64,000 bases of DNA from Candidatus Thermochlorobacteriaceae bacterium (GTDB taxonomy: Bacteria; Bacteroidota; Chlorobiia; Chlorobiales; Thermochlorobacteraceae). A model generated the notes under the pieces. The model was given only the letters and a program-made list of their open reading frames with translations. It did no database searches and was not told where the DNA came from. Positions 8,591 to 19,360 of the stretch are shown here, one piece after another; within the stretch, counting starts at the first letter, position 1, and the number at the start of each line of letters is the position of its first letter. The position numbers and the translations under genes were made by a program. The stretch is taken from the NCBI GenBank assembly GCA_029263855.1, contig JAJUFC010000003.1:162285-226284 (forward strand). Direction: 5' to 3'.

Positions 8591-8641
8591 CACAAGTTGG
8601 TTTAACTGTTTAATTAGATTTCTTAGGTCGCTTGGAGCAAT

Positions 8642-8757
8642 ATAACGACGCCTGTGTGAAATCGTTATCCTCTCTAAGTCGTATTGTTTTTACCGTTCAA
8701 TTACAGCCGATGTTCAACATCAATGAGATTATCTATTGGCTCTTATGGCGGCGTTAT
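8642..8757. repeat. imperfect inverted repeat upstream of the methyltransferase
   Basis: ATAACGACGCC (8642-8652) and GGCGGCGTTAT (8747-8757) are complementary at 10 of 11 positions, with 94 bp between them. A small palindrome GATGTTcAACATC lies inside at 8709-8721. It may be an operator region or the ends of a tiny decayed element; nothing coding is visible inside. Confidence 0.3.
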
Positions 8758-8758
8758 G

Positions 8759-8766
8759 TAACTTTA
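8759..8766 (+). promoter_or_regulatory. TAACTTTA promoter-like box of the Wzi-like gene
   Basis: A one-base variant of TAnnTTTG, exactly 40 nt before the TTG start codon at 8806. The spacing matches the other genes and supports that start. Confidence 0.35.
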
Positions 8767-8805
8767 ACCACATTAAAAATTCCATTCACATAAAACTCAT
8801 TCGCC

Positions 8806-10482
8806 TTGCGCACCACATCATTTTCTATTCGCTCTATTCTCTTACTGCTTTTCTTTTTCACAATCGGTTTGACTTCAACGCGCGCGCGCGCTGTGGTCGG
8901 GGGTGAAACATTTCCTGCGGGACACTGGGCTTACGACATTATCGAGCAACTTGTCGTGCGCGGACACTTGCCGAAACTTTACGACGTGGCGAAGCCTTAC
9001 GAACGGCTCGATGTCGCTCGTGCGATTTTAGAAACCGATAAAACTCTGATTGAAGACCGTGTAACGCTATGGCTTTTCAACAAGCTCGAGCAAGAATTGA
9101 CCGATGAACTCGATTGGCTTCGAGACGAAGCGTTTCCCGAAGGCGCGCTTCGCATCGGATTGCGTCCTGAACTCATCGGCGACAAGCGCGATGGCAACTT
9201 GCCGCAATTTCAATTCCCCGAAGAGCGCGGCAACACATTCGGTCCGCGTTTTCGCACGCGCTTCCGATTTACGCTACACTTCGGCGAGCATTTCACGGTC
9301 TATAACAATTCCATCTTGCAATCGGAGCGTGTCTTCACGCTTGTGCCCACAAGAAATTTTGCAGGCTCAACAGGCTTTACAGAGCAAGCATTCATTGCTT
9401 ATCACAGTAAAAATTTTCGCGCAAAGTTCGGGCGCGACTACGTGCAATGGGGCTACGGGCGCAATAGTTTAATCACAAACTTTACCGCCGGACCCTTAGA
9501 CCAAATCGGATTTCAGTTCGTCTCCAAAACCCTTCGCTTCACTTACTTTTTTGCGCAGTTAGATAAATACGATACGCTCACGCGCCAATTTCGGGCTGAT
9601 GGCAATACCGAGCGTTATCTTGCCGCTTCGCGCGTCGACCTCAATCTCTTCGCCAGCAAAGTTCGGCTTGGCATTTACCAAGCAACCTTGCATAGCGGCG
9701 TGCGCCGACCCGTCGATTTAAGACATATCAACCCATTTCTCTTTTCGTTTGCAGAACAGTTCGAGGAAACGAACCCACTCATCGGCGCTGATTTCAGCAT
9801 CTACGCCTTCGACATGAATTTCTATGGCAGTCTGACCGTCGACGATTGGCAAGCGGAGAAAAAAGCACAGGAAGACCTCGAACCGAACCTTTGGGCGGGA
9901 ACACTTGGCATTCGCGCCGCGAACGTGCTCAAAGGGCTAAACATTTATGGAACGGATTTGTTTTTGGAACTGACGCGCACGCGCAACCGCACTTTTCATA
10001 ATCGCTTCATTGACCAACGTATGACGGTGAATAATTCAGGGCGTGGCGTGGTGCGCGCTAATCCGATTGCGCACCCGCTTGGCACAGATTTCCTTTCGGC
10101 AGAACTTGGAATTTCGCATTGGTTCAAAAAGTATTTGCGCGTCTCGACCAATGTGCTCGCCATTGCCAAAGGCGAAGGCAACCTTTACGGACCCTTCACC
10201 ACGCCTTGGCTTGATAGAGACGCAAACGGAAATTTTATCTATAACGTCCGCGATGGCTACAACGAGCCGATTCCTTTCGTTACGGGCGACCGCAAAGTCG
10301 AGAACCGCATCGCTTGGACGCTCGGATTTTTCTACCAGCCCAACAACTCGTTCAATACCGAACTCAACTTTACACAAGTGTGGCGGCGCAACGCTAACAA
10401 CATTGATGGGTTGAATACATCTGATTTGCAGATTTTCTTCCGAATGATGTTCGAGATTCAACCCGTGTTCAATTTCCTTTGA
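8806..10482 (+). CDS. outer-membrane beta-barrel protein, Wzi / capsule-assembly-like
   Basis: A 558-residue exported protein starting at TTG; an in-frame stop at 8791 excludes a longer form and no ATG is available. A signal peptide with a Leu/Phe-rich core ends near ARA at residue 29. Next comes an SLH-like stretch (GHWAYDIIEQLVVRGHLP, then YERLDVARAIL), then about 400 residues of alternating, aromatic-rich strands such as FTLHFGEHFTVYNNS, ending in a strand that finishes with Phe-Leu. This layout fits the Wzi-like (capsule assembly) barrel family common in Bacteroidota and Chlorobiota. A role in anchoring surface polysaccharide is family knowledge. It heads a run of six tightly packed plus-strand genes. 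Confidence 0.65.
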   Translation: MRTTSFSIRSILLLLFFFTIGLTSTRARAVVGGETFPAGHWAYDIIEQLVVRGHLPKLYDVAKPYERLDVARAILETDKTLIEDRVTLWLFNKLEQELTDELDWLRDEAFPEGALRIGLRPELIGDKRDGNLPQFQFPEERGNTFGPRFRTRFRFTLHFGEHFTVYNNSILQSERVFTLVPTRNFAGSTGFTEQAFIAYHSKNFRAKFGRDYVQWGYGRNSLITNFTAGPLDQIGFQFVSKTLRFTYFFAQLDKYDTLTRQFRADGNTERYLAASRVDLNLFASKVRLGIYQATLHSGVRRPVDLRHINPFLFSFAEQFEETNPLIGADFSIYAFDMNFYGSLTVDDWQAEKKAQEDLEPNLWAGTLGIRAANVLKGLNIYGTDLFLELTRTRNRTFHNRFIDQRMTVNNSGRGVVRANPIAHPLGTDFLSAELGISHWFKKYLRVSTNVLAIAKGEGNLYGPFTTPWLDRDANGNFIYNVRDGYNEPIPFVTGDRKVENRIAWTLGFFYQPNNSFNTELNFTQVWRRNANNIDGLNTSDLQIFFRMMFEIQPVFNFL

Positions 10483-10490
10483 TTCAACTT

Positions 10491-11051
10491 GTGAAAAAGT
10501 TTGTGATGGTCTCAATTCTTGCGCCTATCTCACTTTTAGCGCAACCCAAACCAACCCTTGAGCAATACGCTGATTGCCTTTCAGAGTGCGTGATGCAGGA
10601 ATTGACCGATACGACTTTGCCGATTATCTTCGCACCCGAAAAACATAATGGCTTCAAACGCGAATTAGATTTACGCCTGCAATCGGCTTTGCTGGAAAAC
10701 AGATTTGTGATTCGTGAATTGTCGTCAGAACAGGCACAAGAACTGCGCTATGAAATTCAATCGGCATCGGTGAGCGTGGAAGAAAGAAGCGGTCAATTCG
10801 TGCGCACTGTGTCGCTAATGGTGTTTGTGAAACGATTGTTGAACAGCGAACTGAAAAGCGCAAAATCAATAACAACGCAAAAACAAGATACTTTGTCGCA
10901 AAGCGACCTTGAACGGCTGAACGATTCGCGCTATCCTGAAACGACAGTTGCGCCACGCCGAACTTGGCTCGATAAAGCCCTCGTGCCAACTCTAACCACG
11001 CTCTCGCTCGGAATTATTGTGTATCTCTTTTTCAGCGTCAGAAGCAATTAA
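10491..11051 (+). CDS. secreted or membrane-anchored protein of unknown function
   Basis: I choose the GTG at 10491 (186 residues), because it gives a clean signal peptide MKKFVMVSILAPISLLAQ; a TTG at 10479 would overlap the previous stop and spoil it. The mature part holds two cysteines near CLSECVMQEL and a charged, mostly helical middle. A single C-terminal membrane helix (about 160-181) ends in a short basic tail. No domain is recognised. The position just ahead of bamD hints at an envelope role, nothing more. Confidence 0.65.
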   Translation: MKKFVMVSILAPISLLAQPKPTLEQYADCLSECVMQELTDTTLPIIFAPEKHNGFKRELDLRLQSALLENRFVIRELSSEQAQELRYEIQSASVSVEERSGQFVRTVSLMVFVKRLLNSELKSAKSITTQKQDTLSQSDLERLNDSRYPETTVAPRRTWLDKALVPTLTTLSLGIIVYLFFSVRSN

Positions 11052-11069
11052 CCTTTAACTTATATCTGA

Positions 11070-11969
11070 ATGTCTCGCGTTCTACTTGGCTTATTTCTTG
11101 TGCTGTTTGTAAGTGCTTGCACCTCGTCTAAAACGGACGAAAACGCTTCGATTCCTGTCATCTTTCGTGAAGCGCAAAAGATGTATGATGAAGGCGACTA
11201 TCTTGGCGCGCAACTCGAACTCTCCAAACTCACCTACACGAGCCGCGCCACCGAATACGAAGACGACGTGCAATTTCTTTTGGGAATGAGTTACTTCAAA
11301 AGCGACCAATTCCTCTTAGCCATCGATGCGTTTCAAACCTTGCTACGCAACGTGCCATCGTCGCCCTACGCGCAAGAAGCATATTTTCAAATCGCGGAGT
11401 GCTACTATAATATGTCGCCTGTGGCGCAACTCGACCAAGATTACACGCGCCGCGCCATCATTCAATATCAAGGCTACATCGACACATACCCGATTCCCGA
11501 TTCGTCGGGCGTTGCCGAAGAAATCGCCGAAGCGCAAGAACTTTTGAAGACCGTTCAAGAAACCGACAAGAAAGCGCAAGTCGAAGACGTGATTCGGCGG
11601 CTTCAAAACAAGTTGAAGCAATTTGAAAAAGTCAGGATTGCCGAAACGCGCATCAAAATTTGTCGCGAAAAGTTGGCGAAGAAAATTTTTGAGGCGGCGG
11701 AGCAATACATTCAACTGCAAGCCTATCGCGCCGCCACGATGTATTACGAAGAAGTGCTGTCCAAATTTGGCGACACCAAATACGCCGAACCCGCCCTGCG
11801 CGGCAAAATCGACGCGCTCATCATTCGCGAAAAGTGGGAGGACGCGGAATACGACATCAACCGCTATGCCGACGCTTTCCCCGAACGCAAATCCATCATC
11901 GCGCAACTGCGCAAAAAAATGAACGACGCCATCGTCGCCTCCAAGCAAGCGCAAATCGCCGAAGATTAA
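11070..11969 (+). CDS. bamD: outer-membrane assembly lipoprotein BamD
   Basis: A 299-residue lipoprotein (lipobox VSAC, Cys17) built of TPR-like helical pairs. FREAQKMYDEGDYLGAQLELSKL opens the first repeat and AIDAFQTLLRNVPSSPYAQEAYFQIAECYYNM carries the BamD-type pattern of repeats 2-3. YIDTYP and YYEEVLSKFGDTKYAEPAL are typical later repeats. BamD is the essential scaffold of the BAM complex, which inserts beta-barrels into the outer membrane; it sits on the periplasmic side. It lies between an unknown envelope gene and nadD with a 15-bp gap, suggesting co-transcription. Confidence 0.9.
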   Translation: MSRVLLGLFLVLFVSACTSSKTDENASIPVIFREAQKMYDEGDYLGAQLELSKLTYTSRATEYEDDVQFLLGMSYFKSDQFLLAIDAFQTLLRNVPSSPYAQEAYFQIAECYYNMSPVAQLDQDYTRRAIIQYQGYIDTYPIPDSSGVAEEIAEAQELLKTVQETDKKAQVEDVIRRLQNKLKQFEKVRIAETRIKICREKLAKKIFEAAEQYIQLQAYRAATMYYEEVLSKFGDTKYAEPALRGKIDALIIREKWEDAEYDINRYADAFPERKSIIAQLRKKMNDAIVASKQAQIAED

Positions 11970-11984
11970 GCCAACGCCGAACCG

Positions 11985-13548
<1,564 letters not shown>

Positions 13549-13555
13549 CTTCACA

Positions 13556-15682
13556 ATGCGGATACAACTTTCGCTCATCGCTATGCTTACTTTGCTCACA
13601 CTTAACTGCTCATCGCAAAAATTGAAATACCCAACCACTGAAAAAGTCAATCAAGTCGACAACTACTTCGGCACGGAAGTGCGCGACGACTATCGCTGGC
13701 TCGAAGACGATACAGCCGCCGCCACTGCCAAGTGGGTCGAGGCGCAAAACAAAGTAACTTTTGCCTATTTGGAACAAATCCCGTTTCGCAATCAACTCAA
13801 AGCGCGATTGACCGAGATTTACAACTACCCCAAATTTTCCGCGCCGTTCCGCAAAGGCGATTACTTTTTCTTCTACAAAAACGATGGCTTGCAAAATCAA
13901 AGCGTGCTGTATGTTCAAAAAGGACTTGACGGAACGCCCGAAATCCTTCTTGACCCCAACACGTTTTCCGCCGACGGCACTTCGCGCTTGGGCGCATTCG
14001 CCGTTTCCAAAGATGCGAAATACGCCGCCTATGGCATTTCCAAAGGTGGCTCGGATTGGCAAACTTACTTCGTGATGGAACTCGCCACGAAAAAGAACTT
14101 GCCCGATACGCTGAGCTGGGTCAAGGTTTCGGGCATCGCTTGGGAAGGCGATGGTTTCTATTACAGCCGCTATCCCGAACCGTCCGACAAAAAAGAACTT
14201 TCCGCCAAGAACGAATTTCACCAAGTTTATTACCACAAAATCGGAACGCCGCAATCGCAAGACGTTTTGGTTTATGAAGACAAAGCCCACCCGCAACGAT
14301 TTCACTACGCCTTCACGAGCGAGGACGAGCGATTCACGTTTTTGAGCATATCGGATCGAGGGTCAGGCAAAGAAGGCAACGCGCTCTACTTCAAACGACG
14401 CGGCGAAAAAGACTTCAAGCCCATCATTGCTGAAATCAGCGAGTTTTCTTACAACGTGATTGACAACGTTGGCGACGATTTGCTCATCGTTACGAATCAC
14501 GGCGCGCCTAACGAAAAAATCGTCCGCTGTTCTGCGAACAATCCCGATATGAAGAATTGGAAAACCATCGTTCCCGAAAAGCCCGAAGCCTTGCAATACG
14601 CCACGACGGGCGGCGGAAAACTCTTCGCGCTGTATATGAAAGACGTCTCGACGCGCGCTTATGTTCATTCGCTCGATGGCGGGTTTGAAAACGAAGTCGA
14701 ATTGCCCGCGCTCGGTACGGCGAGCGGCTTCGGCGGAGAAGCCGATGATAAATTCGTTTTCTATGCCTTCACATCTTTTACATTTCCGCCCACGATTTAT
14801 CGCTACGACATACAGACCAAACAATCGAGCGTCTTTCGCAAGCCTGAATTGAAGTTTAATCCCGAAGATTACGAGACGAAGCATGTTTTCTTTCCGAGCA
14901 AAGACGGAACGAAAATCCCGATGTTTCTCGTGCATAAAAAAGGCATCGAGCGGAACGGGAACAACCCGACCTTGATGTATGGCTACGGCGGATTCAATGT
15001 GAGTTTGTTGCCGTCGTTCAGTCCGCTCAACATTGCGCTCTTGGAGCAAGGCGTGATTTATGCGCAAGTGAATTTGCGCGGTGGCAACGAATACGGAGAG
15101 GCATGGCACAAAGCGGGAATGCGGTTCAACAAGCAAAACGTGTTCGATGATTTCATCGCGGGCGCAGAATATCTCATCAAAGAAGGCTATGCGCGCTCGG
15201 AAAAATTGGCGATGAAAGGCGGCTCAAACGGCGGCTTGCTCGTGGGCGCGGTGATGTGTCAGCGTCCTGACCTCTTTAAAGTCGCGTTGCCCGCCGTCGG
15301 CGTGATGGATATGCTTCGCTTCCAAAAGTTCACGATTGGTTGGAATTGGATTGCCGAATACGGCTCGAGCGAAGCGAGCAAAGAAGAGTTTGAAAACCTT
15401 TATCGCTATTCGCCGCTTCACAATTTGAAGGAAGGCGTTTCATATCCGGCTACGCTCATCACAACCGCCGACCACGACGACCGCGTCGTGCCCGCGCACT
15501 CGTTTAAGTTTGCGGCGGCGTTGCAAGAAAAGCACAGAGGCGAAAATCCCGTCTTGATTCGCATTGCGGTAAAATCGGGGCACGGCGCGAGTTCGACCGA
15601 AAAAGCGATTGAAGAGACGACCGATGTCTTCGCGTTCCTGCTTCACAATCTCGGCGTGAAGCCGAAGTTCAAGGGGAACTAA
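13556..15682 (+). CDS. prolyl oligopeptidase family serine peptidase (S9A), lipoprotein
   Basis: I take the ATG at 13556 (708 residues), because it gives the signal peptide MRIQLSLIAMLTLLTLNC with lipobox Cys18. An upstream in-frame ATG at 13511 lies inside hemB. A seven-bladed propeller domain spans about 90-430; the alpha/beta-hydrolase domain follows. The catalytic triad is visible: Ser557 in KGGSNGGLL, Asp641 in DHDDRVVP and His676 in SGHGA. The family cleaves short peptides after proline. Export to the periplasm is typical of Bacteroidota-type copies. The 3' end overlaps the convergent methyltransferase gene by 4 bp. Confidence 0.93.
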   Translation: MRIQLSLIAMLTLLTLNCSSQKLKYPTTEKVNQVDNYFGTEVRDDYRWLEDDTAAATAKWVEAQNKVTFAYLEQIPFRNQLKARLTEIYNYPKFSAPFRKGDYFFFYKNDGLQNQSVLYVQKGLDGTPEILLDPNTFSADGTSRLGAFAVSKDAKYAAYGISKGGSDWQTYFVMELATKKNLPDTLSWVKVSGIAWEGDGFYYSRYPEPSDKKELSAKNEFHQVYYHKIGTPQSQDVLVYEDKAHPQRFHYAFTSEDERFTFLSISDRGSGKEGNALYFKRRGEKDFKPIIAEISEFSYNVIDNVGDDLLIVTNHGAPNEKIVRCSANNPDMKNWKTIVPEKPEALQYATTGGGKLFALYMKDVSTRAYVHSLDGGFENEVELPALGTASGFGGEADDKFVFYAFTSFTFPPTIYRYDIQTKQSSVFRKPELKFNPEDYETKHVFFPSKDGTKIPMFLVHKKGIERNGNNPTLMYGYGGFNVSLLPSFSPLNIALLEQGVIYAQVNLRGGNEYGEAWHKAGMRFNKQNVFDDFIAGAEYLIKEGYARSEKLAMKGGSNGGLLVGAVMCQRPDLFKVALPAVGVMDMLRFQKFTIGWNWIAEYGSSEASKEEFENLYRYSPLHNLKEGVSYPATLITTADHDDRVVPAHSFKFAAALQEKHRGENPVLIRIAVKSGHGASSTEKAIEETTDVFAFLLHNLGVKPKFKGN

Positions 15683-16638
15683 CTCTTGCGCAGATAAAAA
15701 CACGCGGAATCGCCTTGTCCCTTGCGGTTTAAGGCTTCGGCGCGCGCCTCAAACTCGGATATGTCGCGACTTGAAAAAGAGGAGCATTCAGGATTTATCC
15801 AGTATGAGCGCGGGTCGTTGAGCGGAATGTCTTTGAGGTATTGTTCGCTTCCCCAAAATTGAAACGCCGTAGAGTCGAACTCGATTTTGAAAATTTCAAA
15901 TCCGCATTGTTCGGCTAACAGGCGCATGCTTTGAACGGTTGGCAAAAAGAGATGTCGCGGCGCATCGAGTTGAACCCAGTTCGCGCCGTAATGCCGCCAA
16001 GCGAACGTGCCGGCGACGGGCACGCGAATCAGCGCAACGCCGTTTGGCGTGAGCAATCGGCGCGCCGTTGCGAGCGCGGGGCGCGGCGTGGCGATATGCT
16101 CCAATGAGTGATGAAACATAATGAGGTCAAACGTTTCATTGATGTCGCTTAATTGTTTCTTCCAAATCTTCACCCCATTTTGATATGAAATGTCGTTTGC
16201 GATGAACGGGTCAACGCCTTGCAATCGCGTGAAGCCCAGCGCGCGAAGTTCGAGCAGAAACATTCCCGCTCCGCACCCGACGTCTAAAATTTTTGAATCG
16301 ATGTTGAGCGACGAGTTCATTGTCCATTTCAAAATGTCGGGTGCGCCTTGAAGGCGGTGCATCAAGCGTCCGAGAAGTCCTTTGCCCGTGAGCGCGAATT
16401 TGGTGCGTTCTTTTTTTAGAAACGCTTTGAGCGGCGAATCTGAAATGGGAGCGGCTTGATAGGAATAGTAATCGGTTGGATAGTATGGCGAAAGGTCGTC
16501 GGGCACGGTTGCAATTTGAACGGTGCCGCAATGGGCGCATTCAAAGTAGGAGAATGTATCGCGCGTTCCAAACATCATTTCCTTTGCGGTAAAAGTGGAA
16601 GATGAATGAACTTGCCCGCAGATGATACAAGTCGGCAT
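15679..16638 (-). CDS. class I SAM-dependent methyltransferase with N-terminal zinc-binding segment
   Basis: A 319-residue protein. An N-terminal CxxC...CxxC pair (CIICGQ near residue 4, CAHCGT near 34) forms a probable zinc ribbon. It is followed by PYYPTDYYSY, common in methyltransferases of surface-polysaccharide or sugar pathways. The SAM-binding motif ILDVGCGAGMFLLEL is near residue 115, and FDLIMFHHSLEHI is the post-II motif. The family resembles the C-methyltransferases acting on nucleotide sugars, but the substrate is unknown. A TATTTTCG box lies 33 nt before the start. Confidence 0.85.
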   Translation of the reverse strand: MPTCIICGQVHSSSTFTAKEMMFGTRDTFSYFECAHCGTVQIATVPDDLSPYYPTDYYSYQAAPISDSPLKAFLKKERTKFALTGKGLLGRLMHRLQGAPDILKWTMNSSLNIDSKILDVGCGAGMFLLELRALGFTRLQGVDPFIANDISYQNGVKIWKKQLSDINETFDLIMFHHSLEHIATPRPALATARRLLTPNGVALIRVPVAGTFAWRHYGANWVQLDAPRHLFLPTVQSMRLLAEQCGFEIFKIEFDSTAFQFWGSEQYLKDIPLNDPRSYWINPECSSFSSRDISEFEARAEALNRKGQGDSACFYLRKS

Positions 16639-16670
16639 TTAACAGAACGTTGCGTTGAAGTTTAGATTGG

Positions 16671-16678
16671 CGAAAATA
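16671..16678 (-). promoter_or_regulatory. TATTTTCG promoter box of the methyltransferase gene
   Basis: Minus-strand TAnnTTyG element, 33 nt before the start codon at 16638. Confidence 0.4.
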
Positions 16679-16699
16679 CGCGATGAAAGAATCCTTTCG

Positions 16700-16707
16700 T
16701 AGATTTG
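16700..16707 (+). promoter_or_regulatory. TAGATTTG promoter box of the YfhO-type gene
   Basis: Plus-strand TAnnTTTG element, 39 nt before the start codon at 16746, back to back with the divergent promoter of the methyltransferase gene. Confidence 0.4.
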
Positions 16708-16745
16708 CCGAATAATTTTTTTCGCAGTCATCAAGATAAACGCAA

Positions 16746-19331
16746 ATGTCGCAATCATCGCCAAAGTCGCAACCCACGAAAGCCACGTCAGCAAGGTCCG
16801 CGAAACCAAAAAAGCAACTCGCGCCCGAAACATCACTCATTCCTGAAAAATATCAAGACCTCGCCGCAGTGTTGTTCCTCCTGCTTCTCACCATGATTTT
16901 TTTTGCGCCGATTGTGTTTCAAGGCAAAGCCTTCGTTGTGCCCGATAACACGGCTTCATTAGCAACTCAAACTTTTGTCAATGATGCCAAAGCCGAAGGC
17001 ATTCAACCGCAGTGGATTCCGTTTGTGTTCAGCGGCATGCCGTCGCTCGGCAGTCTTTTCGTTCAGGCAGAGCGGTGGTATGATGTTACTTACACGGTGG
17101 TTTGGAAAGGCATCGTAAAAGTTTTCACGGCAATAACCGCGACCCCAGAGAGCGTGTCAGTCGTCTTGTTTTACTTTGTGTTTGGCGCGGGCATCTATTG
17201 GCTCTTGCGCACAAAGCAATGTTCGCCGTTTCAATCGCTTATCGGCGCAATCGGCGCAATGATGGCAACGCTCTCGGTGGTGTGGATTACGGTCGGACAC
17301 AACACGAAAGTCGTCGCCGCCTCGCTTTACCCCTATTTGCTCGTCTTTGCAGAGCGACTGCGCCAATCAGAAAATTGGAAATCCATGTTGCTCAACACGG
17401 CACTGCTCTCGTGTGTGCTCTCGCTCCTCTTTGGCTCGACGCACGTGCAGATGATTTACTACGGCGGACTTTTCGCGGGCATTTACCTGCTCGTTGAACT
17501 CATTTACGCTTTGGTCAAGAAAGAGCCGCTCGCGCCGTGGCTTCGCTCGGCGGGCGGGTTTGCGCTCGCCACGCTCCTTGCCGCGATGATGTTTGCCGAC
17601 ACATACCTTGCCGTCGCGGAATACTCGCCGTATTCCATTCGCGGCGCGTCGAGCGTAACGAGCCTTTATCCTGAATTGGCAGCTGAACAAGCCACAGCGC
17701 AAAGCAAAACCGATGCGAAAGGCGGATTGAGTTACGATTACGCGACGAGTTGGTCGTTTGGCGTGGAGGAAGTCTTGACCTTTTTCGCGCCGTCGTATTT
17801 CGGATACGGCAATGCGAGTTATTGGGGACCGCAACCCTTCACAATGTGTCCGCAATTTTTCGGCGTCGTGATTCTCATCTTTGCCATGATTGGATTGGTG
17901 CGATACTGGCGCGATAGGTTCGTTCAAGCCGTGTTTGCAGTTGGCGCGTTTGCGCTTGTTGTCTCGTTTGGTAAGTATTTCCCGCTGGTCTATGATTTGC
18001 TCTTTTACTTTGCGCCGTTCTTCAACAAGTTCCGCGCACCCTCGATGATTTTGATTCTCACCGCGCTTTCGGCGTGCATTCTCGCGGGCTACGGCGTGAA
18101 GGCGATTTACGAGATGCGCGAAACGGCAAGCGACGAACTAAAATCGCTCTTTCAAAAAATCAGTTATGCAAGCGTGGCAGTTGCGCTTGTCGGCATTCTC
18201 GGCTTTTCGGGGTGCAAGCAAGATTACATTCAGCAGATTGCTAAAAGCGACAGAGGCAAGCAACTTGTGGCGCAGTATCAAAATCCTTCCGTCATTCAAG
18301 CCTACGAACAGCAGTTCAAAATTTTTGATATGGCAAAAACCGATATGACGCTCTCGCTCTTGATTATGGGCGCAACGATGCTCCTTGCATATTTCTTCAT
18401 CAACCGCACGCTCTCAAAAAATGTGTTTCAAGGCGCGTTGCTCTTGGTCGTGATGGTCGACTTTTGGCGTGCCGATGCCGACCTACTCAAAAGCGCACAA
18501 CCCCTGCAAGCCGAAAAGAAAGTCTTCGAAAAGCCCGATTACGTTGCCTTTCTCGAGCAAGACAAAACGAAATTTAGAATCCTACCGCTCTTGCGCGAAA
18601 CCGACGCGAATTGGTATGCCTACTTCCGATTGGAATCCGTCGGCGGCTATCAAGGCGCGAAAATGCGCATCTATCAAGATTTGATTGAACTCTTTGGCAA
18701 TGGCAATACGGAAACGCCGACCTTCTTCACCAACGCCGTGATGATGGATTTGCTCAATCTCAAATACCTCATCGTCGATAAGCCCACAACGCTTGAAGGA
18801 TTCAAGACGGCGTTTGAAGGAAGTCGCATCGTGTTGGAACGCGAGCGCCCAACGCCGCGCGCGTGGTTCGTCAAGTCCGTTGAAAAGGCGAGCATACCTG
18901 AAATTCTGAACCATATTCAACGTCAGGATTTCAATCCTCGCGAGAAAGCATTTGTGGAAATCGACACCCCTGCCATTGATGCGCTCGATAGCCTCGCCAG
19001 CGTCAGCGTGAAGAGCACGGGGATTCATCATCTCGACCTTGCCGTTCAGACAAGCGCGACGCAGTTTCTTTTCGTGAGCGAAATGTTTTACGACAAAGGT
19101 TGGAAGTGCTTGATTGACGGCGCGGAAACGACGGTCTATAAAACCAACTACGCTTTTCGCGGCGTTCTCGTGCCGAAAGGGGCGCGCGAAGTGAAGTTCG
19201 TTTATGAATCGCGCGCGTTCAATCTCGGAAAACTTTTGGCGATTGCGTCAAACGCCATTGTCGCGCTCGCGCTGATTGCGTCGGGCGCGATGGCGTGGCG
19301 AAATCGGTCAGAAGGATTGGCTCAATCTTAA
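16746..19331 (+). CDS. large polytopic membrane protein, YfhO family
   Basis: An 861-residue membrane protein. A basic N-terminal tail of about 40 residues precedes a helix, then a periplasmic loop with VVPDNTASLATQ and QWIPFVFSGMPSLGSL, which matches the YfhO family. About a dozen helices follow to residue 560. A soluble periplasmic domain spans about 565-825 (including YDKGWKCLIDGAETTVYKTNYAFRGVLVPKG, typical of YfhO C-termini), and a final helix closes the protein. Members resemble GT-C glycosyltransferases and are implicated in sugar modification of envelope polymers; the substrate is unknown. Only 29 bp separate it from the porin gene. Confidence 0.85.
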   Translation: MSQSSPKSQPTKATSARSAKPKKQLAPETSLIPEKYQDLAAVLFLLLLTMIFFAPIVFQGKAFVVPDNTASLATQTFVNDAKAEGIQPQWIPFVFSGMPSLGSLFVQAERWYDVTYTVVWKGIVKVFTAITATPESVSVVLFYFVFGAGIYWLLRTKQCSPFQSLIGAIGAMMATLSVVWITVGHNTKVVAASLYPYLLVFAERLRQSENWKSMLLNTALLSCVLSLLFGSTHVQMIYYGGLFAGIYLLVELIYALVKKEPLAPWLRSAGGFALATLLAAMMFADTYLAVAEYSPYSIRGASSVTSLYPELAAEQATAQSKTDAKGGLSYDYATSWSFGVEEVLTFFAPSYFGYGNASYWGPQPFTMCPQFFGVVILIFAMIGLVRYWRDRFVQAVFAVGAFALVVSFGKYFPLVYDLLFYFAPFFNKFRAPSMILILTALSACILAGYGVKAIYEMRETASDELKSLFQKISYASVAVALVGILGFSGCKQDYIQQIAKSDRGKQLVAQYQNPSVIQAYEQQFKIFDMAKTDMTLSLLIMGATMLLAYFFINRTLSKNVFQGALLLVVMVDFWRADADLLKSAQPLQAEKKVFEKPDYVAFLEQDKTKFRILPLLRETDANWYAYFRLESVGGYQGAKMRIYQDLIELFGNGNTETPTFFTNAVMMDLLNLKYLIVDKPTTLEGFKTAFEGSRIVLERERPTPRAWFVKSVEKASIPEILNHIQRQDFNPREKAFVEIDTPAIDALDSLASVSVKSTGIHHLDLAVQTSATQFLFVSEMFYDKGWKCLIDGAETTVYKTNYAFRGVLVPKGAREVKFVYESRAFNLGKLLAIASNAIVALALIASGAMAWRNRSEGLAQS

Positions 19332-19360
19332 ACGGACGCTCGAACTTTTGAAATCGCGAT

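Noticed and set aside
13610..15136. Long open frames on the minus strand opposite the prolyl oligopeptidase (13610-14305 and 14363-15136)
   Set aside because: They are shadows of the codon usage of the real gene; composition is Arg/Phe/Val-rich with no motif, and they have no start context.
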